Shown here: positions 1-5,736 of the stretch, piece by piece | Layout of the letters: every line of letters starts with the position of its first letter | Position numbering within the stretch: the stretch's first letter is position 1 | DNA from: Methylococcaceae bacterium | GTDB taxonomy: Bacteria; Pseudomonadota; Gammaproteobacteria; Methylococcales; Methylococcaceae | NCBI GenBank assembly: GCA_012026715.1 | Contig: VEPB01000247.1 | Span: 1 to 6,928 of the forward strand | DNA: 6,928 nucleotides | Direction of reading: 5' to 3' | Notes under the pieces: generated by a model | The model's database searches: none | What the model saw: only the letters and a program-made list of their open reading frames with translations | What the model was told of the DNA's origin: nothing | Position numbers and translations under genes: made by a program

Positions 1-1146
1 CCCGCCTGGCTCGGTGCCGATGCCTGGCTGGATGAGGCGACGGTGGCGCATTTCGAGGCCTATGTCCGCACCGCGGTCGCTCATGTCAACGGCTTTCTCG
101 CAGGGCGCGGACAGCCGCCGGTGCGCTATTACCTCACCGTCAACGAGCCCAACATGCTGGTGCTCAATACCTATCTGGGCAATCAGTTTCCCAGCGGCGG
201 CGGGCGCGGAATCGGCAAGGCGCTGACGGCGCTGGGCCGGCTGTTGGCGGCTCACGTTCGAGCGTACAACGCCATTCACGATCTGTATGAGCAGTCCGGG
301 TGGCCTTGCCCTCAGGTATCGCTGAACAATTACTGCAGCGACATCTATTGGTGCGACAAACTGCTGTTGGATTTGTTGTGCATGCGGCAGCGCGGCGTGG
401 CCGAGGAAGCGATTCGCGCCGATCTGTTGGGACGCTCCACCCGCTTCGAGCAGGCGCTCAAGAGCTGCCGGATCCCGTTGCGGCGCGATGCCGCGGCTTT
501 GGCCGGGGCCTTGGTTCGGTGGCTGTTCGATCGCATCGGCAGGAATCGGTTCGAGCTCGCCAGTCTGACCGGCTTCGTCGATGCTTTGCGGCAATCGCCC
601 CGTGCCAGGGTGTTGGATTACGTCGCGCTCGACTATTACGATCCCTTCGCGGCCCACGCCTTCCGCTGGCCGGTTTTGTGGGATCACGAATTTCAGAGCG
701 CCTCGCTGCGGTCCTGGATGGTGAACGCCATCACCAGCAAGTGGTGGGACTGGCGGGTCTTGCCGCAGGGCATGCATTTCTTCTGCCGGCACTATTCGGA
801 AGACCTGGGCGGATTGCCGGTGCTGATCGCCGAAAACGGCATGGCGTTGCGGCGGCGGTTCGACAACAGTTATTCCCACCGCAGCGACCGGATGACGCGC
901 AGCGACTTCATTCGGCTCCATGGCGAGGAGGTCTTGCGGATGGTGGGCGCGGGCATCCCGTTGTTCGGCTACCTCCACTGGTCGCTGTTCGACAACTACG
1001 AGTGGGGCACCTATACCCCACGCTTCGGGCTGTTCAGCCTGGATTACCCCAAGGGCACCGGACGTTTCGAATGCGACCATCTGGATGACTGCGCCTCGGC
1101 GACCTACGCGGAAGTCGTGGCGCGGGCTCGCCGCTCAGCGGGTTGA
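1..1146 (+). CDS. Glycoside hydrolase family 1 (beta-glucosidase-like), 5' end outside window
   Basis: Retaining glycosidase of the GH1 (beta-glucosidase/beta-galactosidase) fold. The frame is open from base 1, so the gene starts upstream of the window; 381 residues are visible. The acid/base motif TVNEPN has its glutamate codon at 145-147, and the nucleophile motif LIAENG has its glutamate at 832-834. The sugar-binding motif WSLFDNYEW is encoded near 979-1005. In typical GH1 enzymes (about 450 residues) the NEP motif lies roughly 160-170 residues in; here it is at visible residue 49, so about 115 residues are probably missing. The two catalytic glutamates are 229 residues apart, against about 188 in Agrobacterium beta-glucosidase, which implies an insertion of about 40 residues, probably in the segment encoded at about 350-600. 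The usual NYY motif reads DYY (631-639). Both catalytic residues remain, so activity is likely, but the substrate cannot be told. A GTG at 43 is internal, not the start. Confidence 0.9.
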   Translation, partial: PAWLGADAWLDEATVAHFEAYVRTAVAHVNGFLAGRGQPPVRYYLTVNEPNMLVLNTYLGNQFPSGGGRGIGKALTALGRLLAAHVRAYNAIHDLYEQSGWPCPQVSLNNYCSDIYWCDKLLLDLLCMRQRGVAEEAIRADLLGRSTRFEQALKSCRIPLRRDAAALAGALVRWLFDRIGRNRFELASLTGFVDALRQSPRARVLDYVALDYYDPFAAHAFRWPVLWDHEFQSASLRSWMVNAITSKWWDWRVLPQGMHFFCRHYSEDLGGLPVLIAENGMALRRRFDNSYSHRSDRMTRSDFIRLHGEEVLRMVGAGIPLFGYLHWSLFDNYEWGTYTPRFGLFSLDYPKGTGRFECDHLDDCASATYAEVVARARRSAG

Positions 1147-1152
1147 TCGCCG

Positions 1153-1186
1153 TTGTCATCAAACTGTAACGGTGGGACGGGATAGT
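1153..1186 (+). promoter_or_regulatory. PhoB box and -10 element upstream of pstB
   Basis: Two 7-base half-sites, TTGTCAT (1153-1159) and CTGTAAC (1164-1170), are separated by CAAA. This gives the 11-base repeat of the E. coli Pho box (consensus CTGTCAT, four A/T-rich bases, CTGTMAY). Exactly 10 bases after the box lies GATAGT (1181-1186), close to the phoA -10 TATAGT and at the same spacing. As in PhoB-activated promoters, the box occupies the place of a -35 element. The predicted transcript start is near 1193, about 18 bases before the chosen pstB start. Seen: the motif and spacing. Inferred: PhoB binding and induction in low phosphate. Confidence 0.82.
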
Positions 1187-1210
1187 GGGGCTTCCAACGT
1201 GTACCCCGCC

Positions 1211-2053
1211 ATGACAGTCCTCGAGTTCGAGCTACACCGCAGCCTGTTGCCGGCTGCCGCGTCGTCCGCCCAGCGCGCCGCCCGGAGTGCCGCCGCGGAA
1301 ACCCGCATGACCTGCCGCGGCGTCGACGTTCACTATGGCGCCAAGCAGGCGGTGGACGGCGTCAACCTGGACATCCGGTCTCACGAGGTGCTGGCCTTCA
1401 TCGGCCCGTCCGGTTGCGGCAAGTCCACCCTGCTGCGCTGCCTCAACCGGATGAACGACAACATCGAGGGCTGCCGCGTGAGCGGCGACATCCGCCTCGA
1501 CGGCCAGGACATCCATGATGCCGCCATGGACGTGGTGCCCCTCCGGTCCCGGGTCGGCATGGTGTTTCAGAAGCCCAACCCGTTCCCCAAGAGCATTTAC
1601 GACAACGTGGCGCTGGGTCCCAGGCTGCACGGCATGGTGAAGACCAAGGCCGAAACCGATGCGGTGGTGGAGGACGCACTGATCAAGGCGGGACTCTGGG
1701 AGGAGGTGAAGGATCGTTTGCTGCAGCCCGGGACCGGGTTGTCCGGCGGTCAGCAGCAGCGCCTCTGCATCGCCCGAACCCTGGCGGTGCAGCCCGAAAT
1801 CATCCTGATGGACGAGCCCTGCTCGGCCCTCGATCCCATCGCCACCGCCTGGATCGAACAGCTGATCGAGCAGCTCAGCGCCGAGGTCTCCATCGTCATC
1901 GTCACCCACTCCATGCAGCAGGCCGCGCGCGTGTCCCATCGAACCGCCTTTTTTCACCTCGGGCGGCTGGTGGAGCTGGGCAGCACCAGCCAGGTCTTCA
2001 CCAAGCCGCAGGAGGCGCTCACCGAGCGTTACATCACCGGCTTGTTCGGCTAA
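1211..2053 (+). CDS. pstB: Phosphate ABC transporter ATP-binding protein PstB
   Basis: ATPase subunit that powers the high-affinity phosphate importer PstSCAB on the cytoplasmic face of the inner membrane. From ATG 1211 the protein has 280 residues. Walker A GPSGCGKST is at residues 65-73, the Q-loop is VFQKPNPFPKS, the ABC signature LSGGQQQR is at 177-184, Walker B ILMDEP has D201 and E202, and the switch histidine is H233. DEPCSALDPIAT and the Q-loop are typical of PstB rather than other ABC ATPases. E. coli PstB has 257 residues; this start gives an Ala/Arg-rich leader of about 32 residues before the conserved core. No clear Shine-Dalgarno precedes 1211. Alternative starts are GTG 1199 and ATG 1307 (248 residues, weak GGAA upstream). 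ATG 1211 was preferred because the predicted transcript starts just before it. phoU follows after 14 bases, while pstS, pstC and pstA are absent from the window. Function is near certain; the start is uncertain. Confidence 0.95.
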   Translation: MTVLEFELHRSLLPAAASSAQRAARSAAAETRMTCRGVDVHYGAKQAVDGVNLDIRSHEVLAFIGPSGCGKSTLLRCLNRMNDNIEGCRVSGDIRLDGQDIHDAAMDVVPLRSRVGMVFQKPNPFPKSIYDNVALGPRLHGMVKTKAETDAVVEDALIKAGLWEEVKDRLLQPGTGLSGGQQQRLCIARTLAVQPEIILMDEPCSALDPIATAWIEQLIEQLSAEVSIVIVTHSMQQAARVSHRTAFFHLGRLVELGSTSQVFTKPQEALTERYITGLFG

Positions 2054-2057
2054 GTAT

Positions 2058-2063
2058 GGAGGG
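2058..2063 (+). promoter_or_regulatory. Ribosome binding site deciding the phoU start
   Basis: GGAGGG lies 4 bases before ATG 2068 and overlaps the alternative in-frame ATG at 2056. This strong site favours 2068 as the true start, because the upstream ATG has no such site in front of it. Confidence 0.75.
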
Positions 2064-2067
2064 TCCG

Positions 2068-2751
2068 ATGAGCAGTCAGCCGAAGCATATCGTGCACAGT
2101 TACGACGAGGAACTGGCAGAAGTCCGGCGGCAGGTCGGCACCATGGGAGAGCTGGTGGCGACCCAGTTGGAAAAGTTGATGGATGCCGTGGTGCGCGAGG
2201 ACTCCGCCGTGGCGTTCGGCATCACCAAGCGGGAAGCCTGGGTCAACCAGCTGGAGGTCGAAGCCGATACCCAGATCTTCGTGCTGCTGGCCAAGCGTTG
2301 CCCAGTGGCGGGAGACCTGCGGCTGGTCATGGCGGCGTCCAAGATCGTGACCCACCTGGAACGGGCCGGGGACGAGGTGGCCAAGGCGGCCAATGTGCTG
2401 CTGGAACAGTTTCAATGCGAGTCCGGCAGCATCCCGGCCGATTCGCGGGATGCGATCCTGGAAACCGGCCGGCGTGCCTACGGCGTCTTGCGAGAGGCGA
2501 TCGGCGCCTTCACCGCGACCGATTTCGCCCTGGCCCGGCGGTTGATCGGCAGCCGCGGCAGCTCCCACAGCGAACTGGAAGGCTCCATGCGCCGCATCAT
2601 GGAATCGGTGGCGGTCGGACCCAAGCCCTTGAACGATGCGGTGAACCTGATCCTGATCCTGAAGGTGCTGGATCGCCTGAACGACCTGGCGGTGGAGATC
2701 GCCAAGGACGTGCTGTTCCTGGCCGAAGAACCGGCTGCTGCGCCTGGCTAA
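2068..2751 (+). CDS. phoU: Phosphate signalling regulator PhoU
   Basis: PhoU links the PstSCAB importer to the PhoR/PhoB two-component system and keeps the Pho regulon off when phosphate is plentiful; it acts in the cytoplasm at the membrane. The protein has 227 residues (E. coli PhoU 241) and the two helical repeats of the family. The first repeat holds the conserved block AKRCPVAGDLRLVMAASKI followed by LERAGD, whose metal-binding type ExxxD motif is E98 to D102. In the second repeat the matching motif is DRLND (D202 to D206), with Asp in place of the usual Glu and Asn in place of Gly/Ala. It lies 14 bases after pstB and is probably co-transcribed from the Pho box promoter at 1153. The start at 2068 rests on the GGAGGG site; ATG 2056 would add four residues. 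Recognition is secure; the effect of the changed second motif is unknown. Confidence 0.94.
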   Translation: MSSQPKHIVHSYDEELAEVRRQVGTMGELVATQLEKLMDAVVREDSAVAFGITKREAWVNQLEVEADTQIFVLLAKRCPVAGDLRLVMAASKIVTHLERAGDEVAKAANVLLEQFQCESGSIPADSRDAILETGRRAYGVLREAIGAFTATDFALARRLIGSRGSSHSELEGSMRRIMESVAVGPKPLNDAVNLILILKVLDRLNDLAVEIAKDVLFLAEEPAAAPG

Positions 2752-2795
2752 AGTCAGTGCGCTGTCACGAAACCGTCACAAGCTCCTGATAGCTT
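2751..2795 (+). promoter_or_regulatory. Second PhoB box and likely promoter of the ecsC-like operon
   Basis: CTGTCAC (2762-2768), GAAA, and CCGTCAC (2773-2779) form a Pho box with the correct 11-base period. A weaker third half-site, AAGTCAG (2751-2757), lies another 11 bases upstream, so three repeats are in phase. Ten bases after the box lies TAGCTT (2790-2795), a poor -10 (3 of 6 matches) but at the phoA spacing; CTTAAT (2793-2798) is an alternative. The predicted start is near 2802, giving a leader of about 80 bases. PhoB control is inferred from the motif alone. Confidence 0.75.
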
Positions 2796-2802
2796 AATCA
2801 GG
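2785..2802 (+). repeat. Perfect 6-base inverted repeat between phoU and the ecsC-like gene
   Basis: CCTGAT and ATCAGG flank the 6-base spacer AGCTTA. No T-run follows, so it does not look like an intrinsic terminator. It covers the predicted -10 region of the second Pho promoter, where it could be an operator or a weak hairpin at the end of the phoU transcript. It may also be chance. Confidence 0.4.
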
Positions 2803-2872
2803 ATGCTTCTGGCGGCAGCCTCTTGCGGCCGTCGGAGCATGCATTCGCGACCCAGCGCATCCAGACCCTCCT

Positions 2873-2878
2873 GGAGGA
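2873..2878 (+). promoter_or_regulatory. Ribosome binding site deciding the ecsC-like start
   Basis: GGAGGA lies 5 bases before ATG 2884. This selects 2884 over the in-frame ATGs at 2803 and 2839, neither of which has a comparable site and the first of which coincides with the predicted transcript start. Confidence 0.75.
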
Positions 2879-2883
2879 CCGCC

Positions 2884-3753
2884 ATGACCTACATGCCTCA
2901 AGCTCTGTCCACGGCAGATCGTGCCGATTTGGTCAAAAGCTACCACCATCTGGAACACCCCAGTTTCGCCGCCCGCCTTTCCAGCGTCATCGGCACTCCC
3001 ATCGAACTGACCTTGAAGCTGCTACCGCGCTCCTGGTACCGCTATCTGCACCGCTATGTGGAAGCTGCCATCGAAGGCTGCCTGGATGTGGCGATGACCA
3101 GCCTGGAGAACAAGCCGGCGAACGCCGCCGCCAGTATCGGTACCCACAAGGCCGCCGGAATCCTGACCGGCGCGATCGGCGGCTTCTTTGGCGGCCCCGC
3201 GCTGGTCCTGGAGCTGCCCGCCACCACCACCATCATGCTGCGCACCATCGCCGACATCGCCCGCAGCCAGGGCGAAGATGTCGCGAGCCTTGAAACCCGG
3301 CTGGCCTGCATGGAAGTGTTCGCCCTCGGCGGCCGTTCGCGGGAGGATGACGCCGCGGACACCGGCTACTACGGCATCCGCCTGGCGTTGGAGGCTTCGA
3401 TCGCCAACGCCTCCCGCTTCATCGCCGGCCAGGGTCTCAATCACCGAGGCGGTGCACCCGCCCTGGTCAAGCTGATTTCGACCATCTCCCAACGTTTCGG
3501 CGTGGTGATGTCCGAGAAGGCGGCGGCAGAACTGGTGCCGGTCATCGGCGCGATTGGCGGCGCCTTCATCAACACCGTCTTCATCCAGCATTTCCAGGAT
3601 ATGGCCTGGAGCCATTTCACCATCCGCCGGTTGGAGCGCAAGTACACCCCGCTGCTGATTCAGTCCGAGTATGAAAAGATCGGCAAGCGGCAGCGGCGAT
3701 CCGCGGCGGCAACTCCCAAGACCCTCCTGCAATGGCAAACCTCAACGATCTAG
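2884..3753 (+). CDS. EcsC family protein
   Basis: A 289-residue protein of the EcsC family, named after the third gene of the Bacillus subtilis ecsABC operon; the biochemical role of the family is not established. Recognised by the pattern WYRYLHRYVEAAIEGCLDVA (residues 51-70), a Gly/Ala-rich hydrophobic stretch TGAIGGFFGGPALVLELP (95-112), MLRTIADIARSQGED (118-132), the block CMEVFALGG (142-150), and a second Gly-rich hydrophobic segment near 217-236. No signal peptide is visible. The two hydrophobic segments suggest membrane association, not a classic transporter. The C-terminus is basic (KIGKRQRRS at 265-273). The start at 2884 is supported by GGAGGA 5 bases upstream. The gene follows a predicted Pho box, and its last 22 bases overlap the next gene, which points to translational coupling. 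The family call is fairly secure; the function is unknown. Confidence 0.85.
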   Translation: MTYMPQALSTADRADLVKSYHHLEHPSFAARLSSVIGTPIELTLKLLPRSWYRYLHRYVEAAIEGCLDVAMTSLENKPANAAASIGTHKAAGILTGAIGGFFGGPALVLELPATTTIMLRTIADIARSQGEDVASLETRLACMEVFALGGRSREDDAADTGYYGIRLALEASIANASRFIAGQGLNHRGGAPALVKLISTISQRFGVVMSEKAAAELVPVIGAIGGAFINTVFIQHFQDMAWSHFTIRRLERKYTPLLIQSEYEKIGKRQRRSAAATPKTLLQWQTSTI

Positions 3754-4046
3754 AAGAATTCCTCAAAAGCGACCTCGGCAAGGGCCTGGCCATCGGTGCG
3801 GCGGCAGCGGGTGCGGCGGCACTGGCGTTGCCGGCGCTGCTGCACGGTGCCCGGCCATTGTTGCGGTCGGCGCTCAAGAGCGGCGTGCTCATGGCGGAAG
3901 TGGGCCGCGAGGTTTTCGCGGAAGCCAACGAAACCCTGGAAGACGTCGTGGCCGAAGTACGCGCGGAGCTGGCGGCGCGCCACGCGGAAGCCTCCGAAGT
4001 CGCGGCAGCCGTAGCCACGGCGGTCGTTCCGGACGAACCGGGCTGA
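3732..4046 (+). CDS. Small DUF5132-type protein
   Basis: A 104-residue protein that matches the DUF5132 pattern as I remember it: a short N-terminal helix, FLKSDLGKGLAIGAAAAG leading into an Ala-rich hydrophobic segment (about residues 18-38), the block ARPLLRSALKSGVLMAEVGRE (40-60), and an acidic amphipathic helix (about 62-90, FAEANETLEDVVAEVRAEL). It is probably anchored to the membrane by the single hydrophobic segment, with the helical tail in the cytoplasm. The start overlaps the end of the ecsC-like gene by 22 bases in another frame and has no clear ribosome site, so translation probably depends on the upstream gene. The HMA2-type gene begins 2 bases after its stop; in my recollection DUF5132 and HMA2 genes are often adjacent, which supports both calls. 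Molecular function is unknown. Confidence 0.78.
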   Translation: MANLNDLEEFLKSDLGKGLAIGAAAAGAAALALPALLHGARPLLRSALKSGVLMAEVGREVFAEANETLEDVVAEVRAELAARHAEASEVAAAVATAVVPDEPG

Positions 4047-4048
4047 TC

Positions 4049-4528
4049 ATGGCCACCAAGGGCTATTTGGTGCACCGGGTGCCGGGCAGGGCTCGGCTGA
4101 AATTTCCCGCGTTTCGGGGCAACCGCGAATTTTTCGCGAACCTGAACCGTCAGCTCGAAGGCCGTCCCGGGGTCTTGGCGATTACCGTCAACGCCGCGAC
4201 CGGCAGCCTGCTGCTGGAGCACGACCTTTCCACCCCGCTGGAGCACATTCTGGAACCCCCGGTTCGTGAGGGACTGTTCGACTATGTGGAGCAGGAGCCA
4301 CCTCCACCCGCGCCGGTGCCTGCTCCCAGCCTCGTCGCCGTGGCCGCAAAGGGGGTCGACCTGGTCAATCAGGGGTTGGCTGCCACCAGCGGCGGGCGCG
4401 TCGACCTGCCCTCGGTTTACTTCCTCGCCCACATCGGCATGGGGATACTCGAAGTGACCCGGGGCCATGTCATGCCGCCGGCCATTACCCTGTTCTGGCG
4501 CGCCCTGGAAGGCGTACGCAAGCGCTAA
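4049..4528 (+). CDS. HMA2-type (heavy-metal-associated-like) membrane protein
   Basis: A 159-residue protein. Residues 6-60 fit the HMA2 pattern: YLVHRVPGRARLKFPAFRG, then a helix, PGVLAITVNAATGSLLLEHD, which is a ferredoxin-like beta-alpha-beta fold. There is no cysteine in the protein and so no CxxC metal site, unlike classical HMA domains. A Pro-rich linker follows (84-93, EPPPPAPVPA). The C-terminal part has two hydrophobic segments, about 121-137 and 141-152, the second in the context RGHVMPPAITLFWRAL. This tail is typical of stand-alone HMA2 proteins. The same frame is open upstream to 3671, but that part is Arg/Gly-rich and lies over the other two genes, so ATG 4049 is chosen. Spacing of 2 bases after the small upstream gene suggests coupled translation. 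Its stop is 2 bases from the stop of the convergent antiporter gene. Metal binding is doubtful; the role is unknown. Confidence 0.8.
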   Translation: MATKGYLVHRVPGRARLKFPAFRGNREFFANLNRQLEGRPGVLAITVNAATGSLLLEHDLSTPLEHILEPPVREGLFDYVEQEPPPPAPVPAPSLVAVAAKGVDLVNQGLAATSGGRVDLPSVYFLAHIGMGILEVTRGHVMPPAITLFWRALEGVRKR

Positions 4529-4530
4529 AG

Positions 4531-5736
4531 CTACAGGGGAGTCGGCCGGCTCGCGCTCATGGCGGTCGGCGGGTTCCATTGTTCGGCGGCCGGGGTGTCC
4601 GGCAGGTAGTAGCAGAACAGGGCGATCAACAGATACACGCTCAGCAGTTGCACGCCATTGAACCAGTTGGAACGGCCGTCGGTGACGATCAGCGAAAAGA
4701 TCAGCACCGGCAAAAACACCACCATGATGCCGGAGTTCCCCACCACCAGGTCCAGGGGTTCCGGCGCCAGGTAGTAGCTGCTCAGCATCAGCACCGGGGT
4801 GACGAACAGCATCATCTGGATGCTGCTGCCCACCGCGATCCCCATGGTCAAATCCAGCTTGTTCCGGCGCGCCATCGCAACCGCCGCGGCGCTTTCCGGC
4901 GCGCCGCCGATCAGGGCCACGATGATCACGCCGATGAAGGCCTTGGATATGCCGAGGTTGCGCGCGGTCTCTTCCACCACGCCCACCAGCATTTCGCTCA
5001 TCACCATGAGCAGCCCCGAGGTAAACGCCAGGATCAGTACCGCCAGGGTCACCGGCCAGGCCACTTGCCCGTCCCGGTCGTCCAACTCGGGCTTCTTAGG
5101 TACGAAGTAATCCGGATGGGTCTTCAGCATGAACACCAGGCTGAAGACATAGGTCATCAGCAACACCACCGCCACCCCGGAATTGAGGGCCAACTCGTGG
5201 GCGGCCAGTTCCGGCGGAATGAAACTGTCGAACACCGAAGGCAGGATGACGCTGATGGCGGCGATCATCAGCACCGAACGCTGCATGCGGGCGCCGCGCC
5301 GGTTGAACTTCTGCACCCGTTGCTGCAGGCCGCCGATCAGAAACGACAGCCCCAGGACGAACAAGAGATTGCCCAGCATGACCCCCACGATGGAGGCCTT
5401 GACCAGGTCCGGCATGCCGGCGCGCAGCGCCATGAGGGAGATGATCAGTTCCGGCGCGTTGCCAAAAGTTGCATTGAGCAGCGCGCCGATGGTGGGCGTG
5501 GTACGCCGGCCGATGTGTTCGGTGGCATCGATCATCAGCCGCGACAGCGGCACGATGGCCAGGGCCGCGATCAGAAACAGCTGTTGCGCCGGTACCAGAT
5601 GGCGGCCGTTCATCAGCAGCGCGGCCGGCACGCACAGCATCAGCCAGTTGAGGGGATGGCGGTAGCCGGCCCGGATCCGCGCCAACAGGGCCGGTCGGTC
5701 GGCCGCCGCCGGAGGCTCCGCGCTCGCATCGGTCAT
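4531..5736 (-). CDS. Cation/proton antiporter, CaCA superfamily (Ca2+/H+ exchanger type)
   Basis: A 401-residue inner-membrane protein with about 11 predicted hydrophobic segments, resembling Cax-type Ca2+/H+ antiporters that export calcium (or a similar cation) using the proton gradient. The two alpha-repeats carry the ion-binding motifs: GNAPELIISLMALRAG in the first (residues 92-107, E96) and GGAPESAAAVAMARRNK in the second (277-293, E281), followed by DLTMGIAVGSSIQ (295-307). Both key glutamates are present. Classical Cax proteins have GNAAEH in the second repeat, so N to G and H to S changes are seen. A polar loop (DYFVPKKPELDDRDG, 209-223) separates the two halves, as in the family. The start ATG overlaps the stop of the metK-like gene as ATGA, with GAGG (5744-5747) 7 bases before it. 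The ion may be Ca2+, Na+ or another divalent cation. Confidence 0.88.
   Translation of the reverse strand: MTDASAEPPAAADRPALLARIRAGYRHPLNWLMLCVPAALLMNGRHLVPAQQLFLIAALAIVPLSRLMIDATEHIGRRTTPTIGALLNATFGNAPELIISLMALRAGMPDLVKASIVGVMLGNLLFVLGLSFLIGGLQQRVQKFNRRGARMQRSVLMIAAISVILPSVFDSFIPPELAAHELALNSGVAVVLLMTYVFSLVFMLKTHPDYFVPKKPELDDRDGQVAWPVTLAVLILAFTSGLLMVMSEMLVGVVEETARNLGISKAFIGVIIVALIGGAPESAAAVAMARRNKLDLTMGIAVGSSIQMMLFVTPVLMLSSYYLAPEPLDLVVGNSGIMVVFLPVLIFSLIVTDGRSNWFNGVQLLSVYLLIALFCYYLPDTPAAEQWNPPTAMSASRPTPL

Noticed and set aside
1171..1210. GGGG/CCCC pairing in the short pstB leader as a regulatory hairpin
   Set aside because: Only four paired bases across a long loop in a GC-rich region, so chance is likely.
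1232..1957. Minus-strand open frame of 241 residues opposite pstB
   Set aside because: It lies wholly over pstB, has Gly/His-rich composition and no motif; a GC-rich shadow frame.
2785..2802. Intrinsic terminator after phoU
   Set aside because: The 6-base stem is AT-containing and lacks a following T-run; listed only as an inverted repeat.
2867..2877. Small hairpin CCTC-CTG-GAGG covering the ribosome site of the ecsC-like gene
   Set aside because: A 4-base stem with a 3-base loop is too weak to claim as a translational switch.
2803..2883. Upstream in-frame ATG (2803) as start of the EcsC protein
   Set aside because: It coincides with the predicted transcript start and has no ribosome site, while ATG 2884 has GGAGGA 5 bases before it.
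3671..4048. In-frame N-terminal extension of the HMA2-type protein by 126 residues
   Set aside because: This part is Arg/Gly/Pro-rich and overlaps the ecsC-like end and the whole small gene, which itself looks real. The family pattern starts just after ATG 4049.
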